Shown piece by piece: positions 1 to 8,652 of a DNA stretch of 64,000 bases (positions within the stretch are counted from its first letter, which is position 1; every line of letters begins with the position of its first letter). The notes under the pieces are model-generated. The model saw nothing but the letters and a program-made list of their open reading frames with translations. It made no database searches and was not told the DNA's origin. The stretch lies in assembly GCF_005280195.1 (NCBI RefSeq), contig NZ_SZPR01000002.1, positions 19,898 through 83,897 of the forward strand, given 5' to 3'. The position numbers were made by a program, and so were the translations under genes. The DNA is from Streptomyces galbus. Lineage in GTDB: Bacteria; Actinomycetota; Actinomycetes; Streptomycetales; Streptomycetaceae.

Positions 1-506
1 CGGCGGATCGTGTCGGCGCCGACCTCGCTGAGGCCGATGTGCCGGACGTACCCCTTCTCGACGAGTTCGGCGATGGCGCCGACGGTCTCCTCGACGGGGA
101 CGTCCGGGTCGAGCCGGGCGATGCGGTAGACGTCGATGTGGTCGACGCCGAGCCGCTGGAGGGAGTAGGCGGCGAAGTTCTTCACGGCGGCGGGGCGGCC
201 GTCGTACCCGCTCCAGCCGCCGTCGGGGTCGCGCAGGGCGCCGAACTTCACGCTGACCTGGGCCTGCTCCCGCAGCGCGGCGGGCGCGGTGCGCAGTGCC
301 TCGCCGATCAGCATCTCGTTGTGGCCCATGGCATAGAAGTCGCCGGTGTCGAGCAGGGTGATCCCCGCCTCCAGGGCGGCGTGGATCGTGGCGATCGACT
401 CCGCCCGGTCCGCCTCGCCGTAGAGCGCGGACATGCCCATGCAGCCGAGGCCGAGGGCGGAGACCTGGGGACCGGTGGTACCGAGGGTGCGCGTGTGCAT
501 CGTCAT
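1..506 (-). CDS. Aldo/keto reductase, C-terminus cut by window edge
   Basis: NADPH-dependent oxidoreductase of the aldo/keto reductase superfamily; the substrate cannot be told. About 168 N-terminal residues are present, the rest lies left of the window. Visible are the N-terminal [19 protein letters not shown], the motif [21 protein letters not shown] with the Asp and Tyr of the catalytic tetrad, and VSVKFG with the Lys. Where family members usually carry the fourth residue, His, the sequence reads YRIARLDP, so this His is absent; I believe a Streptomyces subfamily shares this. Start is the ATG at 506; a second ATG lies two codons in. It is co-oriented with zur, 41 bp downstream of it. Confidence 0.85.
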   Translation of the reverse strand, partial: MTMHTRTLGTTGPQVSALGLGCMGMSALYGEADRAESIATIHAALEAGITLLDTGDFYAMGHNEMLIGEALRTAPAALREQAQVSVKFGALRDPDGGWSGYDGRPAAVKNFAAYSLQRLGVDHIDVYRIARLDPDVPVEETVGAIAELVEKGYVRHIGLSEVGADTIR

Positions 507-547
507 GCCCCCAGCTTGGCATGACGACTGACAGATTTCAATATCTG

Positions 548-988
548 TTATTCGTTACTCGTCCGCGTGTCGCGTCCGGTCAGGCCGGCGCAGTCCGCGC
601 ACGTGCCGAAGATCTCCACCGTGTGGGCCACGTTGACGTAGCCGTGCTCCGCGGCGATCGCCTCGGCCCACTTCTCCACCGCCGGGCCCTCGACCTCGAC
701 GGCCTTGCCACAGGCGCGGCAGACCAGATGGTGATGGTGCTCGCCGGTGGAGCAGCGGCGGTAGACGGACTCGCCGTCGGAGGTGCGCAGGACGTCGACC
801 TCGCCGGCCTCGGCGAGGGACTGCAGGGTGCGGTAGACCGTGGTCAGCCCGACCGAGTCGCCCTTGTGCTTGAGCATGTCGTGGAGGTCCTGGGCGCTGC
901 GGAACTCGTCGACCTCGTCGAGCGCCGCCGCCACGGCGGCACGCTGCCGGGTGGCGCGGCCCTTCACGGGCGGTCCAGCGGTCGTCAC
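548..988 (-). CDS. zur: Zinc uptake regulator Zur (Fur family)
   Basis: Fur-family metal-dependent repressor, 146 residues, the usual length. The N-terminal half is a winged helix ([16 protein letters not shown], residues 49-64). The C-terminal half has a His cluster at 84-87, a CxxC pair at 90/93 and a second pair at 130/133, which form the structural zinc site. Zur rather than Fur is inferred because it follows znuB, znuC and znuA on the same strand. Start is GTG at 988, chosen for the AAGGAG ribosome site just upstream; a longer frame overlaps znuB and is not real. Likely represses znuACB through the site at 3733-3747 when zinc is plentiful. Confidence 0.93.
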   Translation of the reverse strand: MTTAGPPVKGRATRQRAAVAAALDEVDEFRSAQDLHDMLKHKGDSVGLTTVYRTLQSLAEAGEVDVLRTSDGESVYRRCSTGEHHHHLVCRACGKAVEVEGPAVEKWAEAIAAEHGYVNVAHTVEIFGTCADCAGLTGRDTRTSNE

Positions 989-1056
989 CGGTCTCTCCTT
1001 CGGATGGCTCGCGTCGGCACCTGCCGGGCCATTGTGCCAGCCCGGCTCCCGGCCGG

Positions 1057-1959
1057 TCAGGCGCCGACGCCGCCGTCGGGCGCGCGCGTGGCCGGAATCG
1101 CGCACTCCGCCGGGTCCCCGGACGGGCCGTCCGCGGCCAGGGCGCGGGCGCGCCGCCGGGCCAGTGGGGCGGCCAGCGCGGTCAGCACCAGGAACGCGGC
1201 GATGGTCAGCAGCACGATCGTCGCGCCGGGCGGGACGTCCTGGTAGTACGACGTGACGGTGCCGCCGAGGGTCACCGTGACCCCGATCGCGACGGCGACC
1301 GCGAACGTCGCGGCGAAGCTCCGGCTCAGTTGCTGGGCGGCGGCGACCGGCACGACCATCAGGGCCGACACCAGCAGCAGGCCGACCACCCGCATCGCGA
1401 CCGTCACCGTGACCGCCGCCGTGACGGCCGTCAGCAGGTTCAGCGCCCGCACCGGCAGCCCGGTCACCCGGGCGAACTCCTCGTCCTGGCTGACCGCGAA
1501 GAGCTGCCGGCGCAGACCCAGGGCGACCAGCACCACGAACGCCGCGAGCAGGCAGATCGCCGTCACGTCCGACTCGGACACCGTCGACAGGGAACCGAAC
1601 AGGTACGACGTGAGGTTGGCGTTGGAGCCGCCCGGCGCGAGGTTGATGAACATCACGCCGCCGGCCATGCCGCCGTAGAAGAGCATCGCGAGGGCGATGT
1701 CGCCGCGGGTCCTGCCGTACCAGCGGATCAGCTCCATCAGGACGGCGCCCAGCACCGACACGAGGGTGGCCATCCACACCGGGGAGGTGGACAGCAGGAA
1801 GCCGAGGCCGACGCCGGTCATGGCCACGTGCCCGATGCCGTCGCCCATCAGGGCCTGGCGGCGCTGGACGAGGTAGATGCCGACCGCGGGGGCGGTGATG
1901 CCGACCAGGACGGCGGCGAGCAGCGCCCGCTGCATGAAGGCGTAGTCGAGGATTTCCAT
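1057..1959 (-). CDS. znuB: Zinc ABC transporter permease ZnuB
   Basis: Inner-membrane permease of the ABC-3 (manganese/zinc) family, 300 residues with about eight hydrophobic segments. It forms the channel that ZnuC drives and ZnuA feeds. The N-terminus has MGDGIGHVAMTGVGLG, the conserved loop of this family. Start ATG at 1959 shares one base with the stop of znuC (TGATG), so the two are translationally coupled. zur follows 68 bp downstream. The last 30 residues are Ala/Arg-rich and probably lie in the cytoplasm. Confidence 0.93.
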   Translation of the reverse strand: MEILDYAFMQRALLAAVLVGITAPAVGIYLVQRRQALMGDGIGHVAMTGVGLGFLLSTSPVWMATLVSVLGAVLMELIRWYGRTRGDIALAMLFYGGMAGGVMFINLAPGGSNANLTSYLFGSLSTVSESDVTAICLLAAFVVLVALGLRRQLFAVSQDEEFARVTGLPVRALNLLTAVTAAVTVTVAMRVVGLLLVSALMVVPVAAAQQLSRSFAATFAVAVAIGVTVTLGGTVTSYYQDVPPGATIVLLTIAAFLVLTALAAPLARRRARALAADGPSGDPAECAIPATRAPDGGVGA

Positions 1960-2726
1960 CAGCTGAGCAGTCCCGTGCGGAGGGGGCCGGCGTCGGCCGG
2001 TGCGTGCGGGTGGACGTGGTCGTGGCCGGGGAGGGCGTGCTGGCCGACCGCCCGCGGGGGCGGGCCGTCGTGCAGGACGCAGCCGTCGCGCAGCACCACC
2101 GCGCGGTCGATGAGGGGTTCCAGAGGGCCCAGTTCGTGCAGGACGAGCAGGACGGTGGTGCCCCGGTCGACCTGCGCGCGCAGGGTCGCGGCGAGCACCT
2201 CCTGGCTGGCCAGGTCCACGCCCGCCATCGGCTCGTCCATGATCAGCAGCTCCGGCTCGGCGACCAGGGCGCGGGCGATCAGCACGCGCTGGTGCTGGCC
2301 GCCGGAGAGGGCCTCGACCGGCTCCCTGGCCCGGTCCGCGAGGTCGACCAGCTCCAGGGCGTGCCGTACGGCCGCATGGTCGGCCTTGCGGAACAGGCCG
2401 AAGCGGGTGCGGGAGAGCCGGCCCGAGGAGACCACCTCGGTCACGGTCGCCGGCACCCCGCCCGCGGCGGTCGTGCGCTGCGGCACGTAGCCGAGGCGGG
2501 CCCAGTCGCGGAAGCGGGCCCGGGGCGTGCCGAACAGCTCGACGCTGCCCGCGCTGACCGGGACCTGGCCGATGACGGTGCGCACGGCCGTCGACTTGCC
2601 GGAGCCGTTGGCGCCGAGCAGGGCGACGACCTCGCCGCGGCCCACGGTCAGGTCGATGCCGCGCAGGACGGGGCGTGCGCCGAGTTCGGCGCGGACGCCG
2701 CGCAGCGCTATGACGGGCTCGCTCAT
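1959..2726 (-). CDS. znuC: Zinc ABC transporter ATP-binding protein ZnuC
   Basis: ATPase subunit of the ZnuABC high-affinity zinc importer, 255 residues. Walker A GANGSGKS lies at 38-45, the ABC signature LSGGQ at 140-144, Walker B LIMDEP at 161-166, and the switch His in LVLHE near 197. The C-terminal tail holds several His residues (GHDHVHPHAP, about 234-243), a common feature of zinc-handling proteins. Start ATG at 2726 follows znuA by 38 bp and overlaps znuB by one base. Zinc rather than manganese is inferred from the znuA and zur neighbours. Confidence 0.93.
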   Translation of the reverse strand: MSEPVIALRGVRAELGARPVLRGIDLTVGRGEVVALLGANGSGKSTAVRTVIGQVPVSAGSVELFGTPRARFRDWARLGYVPQRTTAAGGVPATVTEVVSSGRLSRTRFGLFRKADHAAVRHALELVDLADRAREPVEALSGGQHQRVLIARALVAEPELLIMDEPMAGVDLASQEVLAATLRAQVDRGTTVLLVLHELGPLEPLIDRAVVLRDGCVLHDGPPPRAVGQHALPGHDHVHPHAPADAGPLRTGLLS

Positions 2727-2764
2727 GCCGCTCCCCTGCCGGTCGGTCCGGTCGGTCCCGTCGG

Positions 2765-3733
2765 TCACTTCGCCCCCAGGGCGGTCTTCAGGGCCGTGAG
2801 GTTGGCCCGCATGACCTGGAGGTAGTCCTGGCCGCGGGACTTCTTGGTGATGCCCTCGATCGGGTCGAGGACGTCGGTCCGCAGGCCCGCGTCCTTCGCG
2901 ACGGTCTTCGCCGTCTTGTCGCTGACGAGCGTCTCGTAGAAGACGGTGGTGACCCCGTCGGCCTTCGCCAGCTTCTCCAGTTCCTTCACGCGCGCGGCGC
3001 TGGGCTCGGACTCGGGGTCGAGGCCGTTGATGGCCTCCTCGGTGAGGCCGTAGCGCTCGGCGAGGTAGCCGAAGGCGGCGTGGGTGGTGAGGAAGACCTT
3101 GCTCCGGGCGGTGGCGAGGCCGGTCCTGAACTCGGTGTCCAGGGCGTCGAGTTGGCGCACCAGGTCCGCGGTGTTCTTGCGGTAGTCGGCCGCGTGGCCG
3201 GGGTCGGCCTTGGCGAAGGCCGCGCCGACGCCCTCGGCGACCTGGGCGTAGCGCACGGGGTCGAGCCAGATGTGGGGGTCGAGGCCGGACGACTCCCCGT
3301 CGTCGGAGCCCTCGTGGTCGTCGTGCTCGGCCGCGTGGCCGCCGACCTCGTTGCCGTGCTTCTCCAGGGAGGTCAGGGAGGCGGCGTCGATCTTCGTCCT
3401 GACCCCGGACTGGGCGACGGCGTCGTCGACGGAGGGCTGGAGGTTCTTGAGGTAGAGCACCGCGTCGGAGTCCTGGAGCCGCGCGGTCTGCTTCGCGCTG
3501 ATCTCCAGGTCGTGGGGCTCCTGGCCGGGCTGGGTGAGGCTGGTGACGTGCGCGTGGTCCCCGCCGATCCGCTCGGCGAGGAAGGCCATCGGATAGAAGG
3601 AGGCGACGACGTCGAACTCGTCCGTGTCGCCCGCGGCCGCGGTGTCGCCGCCGCAGGCGGTGAGGGTGGCGAGTCCGAGGGCGGTGGCGGCCGTGGCGGC
3701 CGCGGCGGATATGAGGCGTCGTCGTACGTTCAT
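2765..3733 (-). CDS. znuA: Zinc-binding lipoprotein ZnuA
   Basis: Extracytoplasmic substrate-binding protein of the cluster A-1 type, anchored by lipid. Counting from the ATG at 3733, the signal peptide ends in the lipobox LTAC with Cys27. A His/Asp-rich loop (HGNEVGGHAAEHDDHEG) in the middle is typical of zinc-binding ZnuA. About 322 residues. In-frame starts also exist at ATG 3742 and TTG 3748; I prefer 3733 because it puts Arg residues just before the hydrophobic stretch, but none has a clear ribosome site. First gene of znuA-znuC-znuB-zur, divergent from glyS, with a Zur-box-like sequence over its start. Confidence 0.92.
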   Translation of the reverse strand: MNVRRRLISAAAATAATALGLATLTACGGDTAAAGDTDEFDVVASFYPMAFLAERIGGDHAHVTSLTQPGQEPHDLEISAKQTARLQDSDAVLYLKNLQPSVDDAVAQSGVRTKIDAASLTSLEKHGNEVGGHAAEHDDHEGSDDGESSGLDPHIWLDPVRYAQVAEGVGAAFAKADPGHAADYRKNTADLVRQLDALDTEFRTGLATARSKVFLTTHAAFGYLAERYGLTEEAINGLDPESEPSAARVKELEKLAKADGVTTVFYETLVSDKTAKTVAKDAGLRTDVLDPIEGITKKSRGQDYLQVMRANLTALKTALGAK

Positions 3734-3747
3734 GACAGTCATTTTCA
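3733..3747 (-). promoter_or_regulatory. Candidate Zur box over the znuA start
   Basis: On the minus strand this reads TGAAAATGACTGTCA, which matches 13 of 15 bases of the palindrome TGAAAATGATTTTCA that I recall as the core of actinobacterial Zur sites. It overlaps the proposed -10 region and the start codon of znuA, the expected place for zinc-dependent repression. The consensus is from memory. Confidence 0.6.
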
Positions 3748-3770
3748 ACGAAGATGGAAACCGTTGTCAA
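3742..3770 (-). promoter_or_regulatory. Putative znuA promoter
   Basis: A perfect -35 TTGACA (3770-3765) is followed after 17 bp by TGAAAA (3747-3742), a poor -10. Transcription would start close to the ATG at 3733, so the znuA mRNA may have almost no leader. The -10 lies inside the candidate Zur box. Confidence 0.4.
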
Positions 3771-3916
3771 CAAGCCTCGTCAGGGGGCCGGACCGGCCCC
3801 GGTTTGCCCCGCTGCCGGGCCCCCGATTTGGTTGAGGGGGAGCCCGCGCCGGTACGCTGAAGCATTCGCTGGAAGCACCTCGCTTCGTCGCCCGTCGTCG
3901 TAATGAAGAGAGCACC

Positions 3917-5299
3917 GTGGCCGCCGACAAGATCGACACCATCGTCAGCCTGAGCAAGCGCCGTGGCTTCGTTTTCCCCTGCAGTGAGATCTACGGCGGT
4001 CAGCGCGCCGCCTGGGACTACGGGCCGCTCGGTGTCGAGCTGAAGGAGAACATCAAGCGCCAGTGGTGGCGCTACATGGTGACCTCCCGCGAGGACGTCG
4101 TCGGTCTCGACTCGTCCGTGATCCTCGCCCCCGAGGTGTGGGTCGCCTCCGGCCACGTCGCCACCTTCAGCGACCCGCTGACCGAGTGCACCTCCTGCCA
4201 CAAGCGGTTCCGCGCGGACCACCTGGAGGAGGGCTACGAGGAGAAGAAGGGCCGCGCCCCGGAGAACGGCCTGGCCGACATCAACTGCCCCAACTGCGGC
4301 GTCAAGGGCCAGTTCACCGAGCCCAAGCAGTTCTCGGGTCTGCTCTCCACGCACCTCGGCCCCACCCAGGACACCGGCTCCATCGCGTACCTGCGTCCGG
4401 AGACCGCCCAGGGCATCTTCACCAACTTCGCCCAGGTGCAGACCACTTCGCGCCGCAAGCCGCCGTTCGGCATCGCCCAGACGGGCAAGTCCTTCCGCAA
4501 CGAGATCACGCCCGGCAACTTCATCTTCCGCACCCGCGAGTTCGAGCAGATGGAGATGGAGTTCTTCGTCAAGCCGGGCGAGGACGAGCAGTGGCAGGAG
4601 TACTGGATGGAGCAGCGCTGGAACTGGTACACCGGCCTGGGCCTGCGCGAGGAGAACATGCGGTGGTACGAGCACCCGAAGGAGAAGCTCTCCCACTACT
4701 CCAAGCGCACCGCCGACATCGAGTACCGCTTCCAATTCGGCGGTTCCGAGTGGGGTGAGCTGGAGGGCGTCGCCAACCGCACCGACTACGACCTCTCGGC
4801 CCACGCCAAGGCCTCCGGCCAGGACCTCTCCTACTTCGACCAGGAGGCCGGCGAGCGCTGGACCCCCTACGTCATCGAGCCGGCGGCCGGTGTCGGACGC
4901 GCCATGCTCGCCTTCCTGCTCGACGCGTACGTCGAGGACGAGGCGCCCAACGCCAAGGGCAAGCTGGAGAAGCGCACGGTGCTGCGCCTGGACCACCGCC
5001 TCGCCCCGGTGAAGGCCGCGGTCCTGCCGCTGTCCCGCAACCCGGAGCTGTCGCCCAAGGCCAAGGGCCTCGCCCAGGCCCTGCGCCAGCACTGGAACAT
5101 CGAGTTCGACGACGCCGGCGCCATCGGCCGCCGCTACCGCCGCCAGGACGAGATCGGCACCCCGTACTGCGTGACCGTCGACTTCGACACCCTCGAGGAC
5201 AACGCGGTCACCGTGCGCGAGCGCGACTCGATGAAGCAGGAGCGCGTCTCCCTCGACCAGATCGAGGGCTACCTCGCGTCCCGCCTCGTGGGCTGCTGA
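3917..5299 (+). CDS. glyS: Glycyl-tRNA synthetase, homodimeric type
   Basis: Class II aminoacyl-tRNA synthetase that charges tRNA-Gly with glycine in the cytoplasm. At 460 residues it is the single-chain dimeric type found in Gram-positives with high GC, not the alpha/beta type of E. coli. The N-terminus ([20 protein letters not shown]), the zinc-type CxxC pairs (CTSCHKRF and [10 protein letters not shown]) and class II motif 2 ([19 protein letters not shown]) are visible; the C-terminal 90 residues form the anticodon-binding domain. Start is GTG at 3917 behind GAAGAGA. Divergent from znuA and convergent with uppS, with a strong hairpin between. Confidence 0.97.
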   Translation: MAADKIDTIVSLSKRRGFVFPCSEIYGGQRAAWDYGPLGVELKENIKRQWWRYMVTSREDVVGLDSSVILAPEVWVASGHVATFSDPLTECTSCHKRFRADHLEEGYEEKKGRAPENGLADINCPNCGVKGQFTEPKQFSGLLSTHLGPTQDTGSIAYLRPETAQGIFTNFAQVQTTSRRKPPFGIAQTGKSFRNEITPGNFIFRTREFEQMEMEFFVKPGEDEQWQEYWMEQRWNWYTGLGLREENMRWYEHPKEKLSHYSKRTADIEYRFQFGGSEWGELEGVANRTDYDLSAHAKASGQDLSYFDQEAGERWTPYVIEPAAGVGRAMLAFLLDAYVEDEAPNAKGKLEKRTVLRLDHRLAPVKAAVLPLSRNPELSPKAKGLAQALRQHWNIEFDDAGAIGRRYRRQDEIGTPYCVTVDFDTLEDNAVTVRERDSMKQERVSLDQIEGYLASRLVGC

Positions 5300-5326
5300 C
5301 CCCCGGTCCGCGGCACCCCGGCACGC

Positions 5327-5376
5327 ACGACGCCCGCCCCGCCCCCGCCTCGCGCGGGGTGCGGGGCGGGCGTCGT
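5327..5376. terminator. Bidirectional terminator between glyS and uppS
   Basis: ACGACGCCCGCCCCGC at 5327-5342 pairs perfectly over 16 bp with 5361-5376, and the 18-base interval contains a further CCCCGC/GCGGGG stem. There is no clear T run, as usual in Streptomyces. It sits between convergent genes and can serve both. Confidence 0.8.
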
Positions 5377-5405
5377 CGTGTCCGCGGTGCCCGCCCGTCC
5401 GCCGG

Positions 5406-6251
5406 TCAGGAGGGCTCGTCGGGGCTGCGGCCCTCCATGGCCAGGAGTTCCTCGTTGGGGACGGCGCCGCCGAAGCGGCGGTCCCGGGAGGCGAACTCCA
5501 GGCAGGCCCGCCACAGGTCGCGGCGGTCGAAGTCCGGCCACAGCACGTCCTGGAAGACCATCTCGGCGTAAGCGCTCTGCCAGAGCAGGTAGTTGGAGGT
5601 GCGCTGCTCGCCGCTGGGCCGCAGGAACAGGTCCACGTCCGGCATGTCCGGGTAGTACAGGTACTTCTGCAGCGTCTTCTCGTTGACCTTCGACGGGTCC
5701 AGGCGGCCCGCCCGCACGTCCTCGGCGAGCGCCTTCGCCGCGTCGGCGATCTCGGCGCGGCCGCCGTAGTTCATGCAGAAGTACAGCGTCAGGCGGTCGT
5801 TGCCCTTGGTCTGCTCCTGGGCGATCTGGAGCTCCTTGGCGACCGACTTCCACAGCTTGGGCATCCGGCCCACCCAGCGCACCCGCACGCCCAGCTCGTC
5901 GAGCTGGTCGCGGGTCTTGCGGATGAAGTCGCGGTTGAAGTTCATCAGGAAGCGCACCTCGTCGGGCGAGCGCTTCCAGTTCTCCGTGGAGAAGGCGTAG
6001 AGGGAGATGTTGCGGACGCCGATCTCGATGGAGCCCTGCAGCACGTCGAGGACGCGCTCGGCGCCGACCTTGTGGCCCTCGGTGCGCGGCAGCCCGCGGT
6101 CCTTGGCCCAGCGGCCGTTGCCGTCCATGACGATCGCCACGTGCTCGGGGACCAGCTCGCCCGGGAGCTTCGGCGGACGGGCCCCGGACGGGTGCGGCTC
6201 GGGCGCCCGGTACTCGCGCCGCTGACGCCCCAGGATGCCGCGTACGACCAT
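5406..6251 (-). CDS. uppS: Isoprenyl transferase (undecaprenyl diphosphate synthase)
   Basis: cis-Prenyltransferase that extends a short allylic diphosphate with isopentenyl diphosphate to make the polyprenyl carrier for cell-wall synthesis; soluble or membrane-associated. The family signature [13 protein letters not shown] is at residues 41-53, with the catalytic Asp43, followed by the EGH segment. The C-terminal substrate motif [14 protein letters not shown] is present. 281 residues, slightly longer than E. coli UppS because of a basic N-terminal extension. Start ATG at 6251. Lies 78 bp downstream of recO on the same strand. Chain length of the product cannot be read from sequence. Confidence 0.95.
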   Translation of the reverse strand: MVVRGILGRQRREYRAPEPHPSGARPPKLPGELVPEHVAIVMDGNGRWAKDRGLPRTEGHKVGAERVLDVLQGSIEIGVRNISLYAFSTENWKRSPDEVRFLMNFNRDFIRKTRDQLDELGVRVRWVGRMPKLWKSVAKELQIAQEQTKGNDRLTLYFCMNYGGRAEIADAAKALAEDVRAGRLDPSKVNEKTLQKYLYYPDMPDVDLFLRPSGEQRTSNYLLWQSAYAEMVFQDVLWPDFDRRDLWRACLEFASRDRRFGGAVPNEELLAMEGRSPDEPS

Positions 6252-6329
6252 GTGCTTCTCGTCTCCTCGTGTCCCTCGGTTGTTGCTTGCTTGCTCTGCG
6301 ACCGCTCCGGCCCGCCCGGGCCGGGAGGG

Positions 6330-7076
6330 TCACTTCTCCACGTACCGCAGGGAGCGCAGTCCGCGCTCCAGGTGCCAGTGCAGGTAGGCGGAGACCAGCC
6401 CGTTGCCCTCGCGGACGTACCGCGCCTCGCAGGCGTCGGCCGTCTCCCAGTCTCCCGTGAGCAGCGCGCCCAGCAGGACCAGGGTCTGCGGGGACGGCAC
6501 GACGCTGCCGGGGACCCGGCAGTCGGCGCACACCGAGCCGCCGGAGGCCACCGAGAAGAACCGGTTGGGCCCGGGCATGCCGCACTTGGCGCAGTCGCCG
6601 AAGCTCGGGGCGTAGCCGTTGACGGCCAGGGAGCGCAGCAGGAACGCGTCCAGCACCAGGTGCGGGGCGTGCTCGCCGCGGGCGAGCGTGCGCAGCGCCC
6701 CGACCAGCAGCAGGTACTGCTGCACGGCCGGCTCGCCCTCGTGGTCGGTGAACCGCTCGGCGGTCTCCAGCATGGCCGTCCCGGCCGTGTAGCGGGCGTA
6801 GTCGGTGACGATGCCGCCGCCGTACGGCGCGATGGTCTCGCTCTGGGTGCACAGCGGAAGCCCGCGCCCGACGAGCTCGCTGCCGCGCGCGAAGAACTGC
6901 ACGTCGACGTGCGAGAACGGCTCCAGCCGGGCCCCGAACTTCGACTTGGTGCGCCGCACACCGCGCGCCACCGCCCGCACCCGCCCGTGCCCGCGGGTGA
7001 GCATCGTGATGATCCGGTCGGCCTCGCCGAGCTTCTGGGTGCGCAGGACGACGCCGTCGTCCCGGAAGAGACTCAC
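6330..7076 (-). CDS. recO: DNA repair protein RecO
   Basis: Mediator of homologous repair that helps load RecA on single-stranded DNA together with RecR. 248 residues, the usual length. The N-terminal OB-fold region reads VSLFRDDGVVLRTQKLGEAD, and the C-terminal half has the four-Cys zinc module (CAKCG near 172 and CADC near 193). Start GTG at 7076 is chosen because it has GGAGGG upstream and matches the usual N-terminus; a longer frame to 7703 runs over the start of the oppositely oriented MFS gene and is not credible. Upstream of uppS on the same strand. Confidence 0.95.
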   Translation of the reverse strand: MSLFRDDGVVLRTQKLGEADRIITMLTRGHGRVRAVARGVRRTKSKFGARLEPFSHVDVQFFARGSELVGRGLPLCTQSETIAPYGGGIVTDYARYTAGTAMLETAERFTDHEGEPAVQQYLLLVGALRTLARGEHAPHLVLDAFLLRSLAVNGYAPSFGDCAKCGMPGPNRFFSVASGGSVCADCRVPGSVVPSPQTLVLLGALLTGDWETADACEARYVREGNGLVSAYLHWHLERGLRSLRYVEK

Positions 7077-7248
7077 GAGCGCCCTCCCCGCACGGCCGGC
7101 ACCCGGCGGGAACCCGCACCCCGCGCACGGGTGCGCGCCGGGCCACGGTCGAGTCGGGACGCAGTCATGGGTCCATTCTCGCCTACGCGCGGGGGGCGCC
7201 GTGTCGCACCGACTAGGATCGCCCGGTTCGTACGGGAGGGGGGACCAC

Positions 7249-8514
7249 GTGGCGCGGGATTCGCTGGGGCGCAGGTTCGGGTGGCTGTGGGGGGCGTACG
7301 CGGTCAGTACGTTCGGGACGTGGCTGGCCTTCGACGCGCTCCAGGTGATCGCCGTGCTCGTGCTGCACGCCGGGGCGCTCGAGGTGGCGGCGCTGGCGGC
7401 GACGGGGCCCGCCGTGGGGGCGCTGGCGGCGGTGCCGCTGGGGCCGTGGGTGGAGTTCCGGCGCAAGCGGCCCGTGATGATCGGCGCCGACCTGCTGCGC
7501 TGCGCGGCGCTGCTGAGCATCCCGGCGGCGTACGGGCTGGGGCTGCTGGGGCTGGGGCAGCTCCTGCTGGTGTCGGTGGTGGTGGCCGCCGCCGACATCA
7601 CCTTCACCGCGGCGAGCGGGGCGTTCTTGAAGGGGCTGCTGCCGCGCGAGGACCTGCTGGTGGCCAACGGGCGCTTCGAGTCGACGATGTGGTCGGCGAC
7701 CATGGTCGGTCCCCCGCTCGGCGGGGCGGCGATCGGCCTGTTCGGGCCGGTGGTGACGGTGGCGGCGGACGCGGTGAGCTACCTGCTGTCGGCGCTCGGC
7801 CTGCGCGCGGTCGGCGGCGGTGAACCGGCCCCGGCGGCGCCCGCGAGGGCGGGCCGGCTGAGCGCGCGCGAGCTGCTGGAGGGCTGGCGGTACATCCTCA
7901 CCCATCCCGTGCTGCGCCCCCTGTTCGTGAACGCCGCGCTGGTGAACGGCCTGATCATGGTGTCCGCCCCGCTGCTGGCGGTGCTGATGCTCGGCCCGCT
8001 CGGCTTCTCCCCCTGGCAGTACGGGCTGGCCTTCGCGGTGCCCTGCACCGGCGGCCTGGTCGGCTCGCGCCTGTCGCGCCGGCTGGTGGCCCGGTACGGA
8101 CGCCGCCGGGTCCTGCTGACCGCGGGCACGCTGCGCGCCGTGTGGCCGGTCGGGCTGGTCCTCGTCGGCCCGGGGGTGACCGGCCTGGTCCTGGTGATGG
8201 TGGTCGAGCTGGCCCTGATCACCTGCGCGGGCGTCTACAACCCGGTGCTGGCCACCACCCGCCTGGAGCTGACCCCGTCGGACCGGGTGACCCGCACGCT
8301 GTCGGCCTGGTCGGTGAGCACCAAGACGAGCATCGCGGCCCTGACCGCCCTGTGGGGCCTGCTGGCCGAGCTGACGAGCCCCCGCCTCGCGATCGGGCTC
8401 GCGGGGGTCCTGCTGCTGGCGACGCCGCTGCTGTACGCGCCCGTGCGCCGGGACCCGGCGGCGCTGCGGCCGGAGCCCGATGCCGGCTCCGCCGTGCCGG
8501 GGGCCCGGACCTGA
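7249..8514 (+). CDS. MFS transporter
   Basis: Major facilitator superfamily membrane protein, 421 residues, about 12 hydrophobic segments, with the loop-2/3 type motif WVEFRRKRPVMIGAD near residues 68-82 as in DHA3-like drug-efflux proteins. Substrate unknown. Start GTG at 7249 is set by the GGGAGGGGGG ribosome site; the frame stays open upstream but overlaps recO on the other strand. It is divergent from recO. The two FAD proteins follow on the same strand but with their own promoter, so a link in function (export of their product) is only a guess. Confidence 0.85.
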   Translation: MARDSLGRRFGWLWGAYAVSTFGTWLAFDALQVIAVLVLHAGALEVAALAATGPAVGALAAVPLGPWVEFRRKRPVMIGADLLRCAALLSIPAAYGLGLLGLGQLLLVSVVVAAADITFTAASGAFLKGLLPREDLLVANGRFESTMWSATMVGPPLGGAAIGLFGPVVTVAADAVSYLLSALGLRAVGGGEPAPAAPARAGRLSARELLEGWRYILTHPVLRPLFVNAALVNGLIMVSAPLLAVLMLGPLGFSPWQYGLAFAVPCTGGLVGSRLSRRLVARYGRRRVLLTAGTLRAVWPVGLVLVGPGVTGLVLVMVVELALITCAGVYNPVLATTRLELTPSDRVTRTLSAWSVSTKTSIAALTALWGLLAELTSPRLAIGLAGVLLLATPLLYAPVRRDPAALRPEPDAGSAVPGART

Positions 8515-8573
8515 CCGGTCGCGGGCGCCCCGCGCCCCTCGGCTGAAAACCGCGCACGCCGGCACCTGCCCCA

Positions 8574-8601
8574 TTGCACGGTAACTCAACGTCCGTAGAA
8601 T
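8574..8601 (+). promoter_or_regulatory. Promoter of the first FAD-halogenase-like gene
   Basis: TTGCAC at 8574-8579 and TAGAAT at 8596-8601 with a 16-bp spacer fit the Streptomyces housekeeping promoter well. Two near-copies of AACTCAACG (8583-8591 and 8599-8607, one mismatch), 16 bp apart, lie across the spacer and -10 and could be an operator. The gene starts at 8653. Confidence 0.6.
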
Positions 8602-8652
8602 TCAACGCGCCATGTATTTCAGCGCGCTGCATCCGAGCGACGGTGAGGCCCC

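Noticed and set aside
3749..3916. Possible T-box or riboswitch in the leader of glyS
   Set aside because: No conserved T-box bulge sequence or terminator-antiterminator pair could be found in the spacer.
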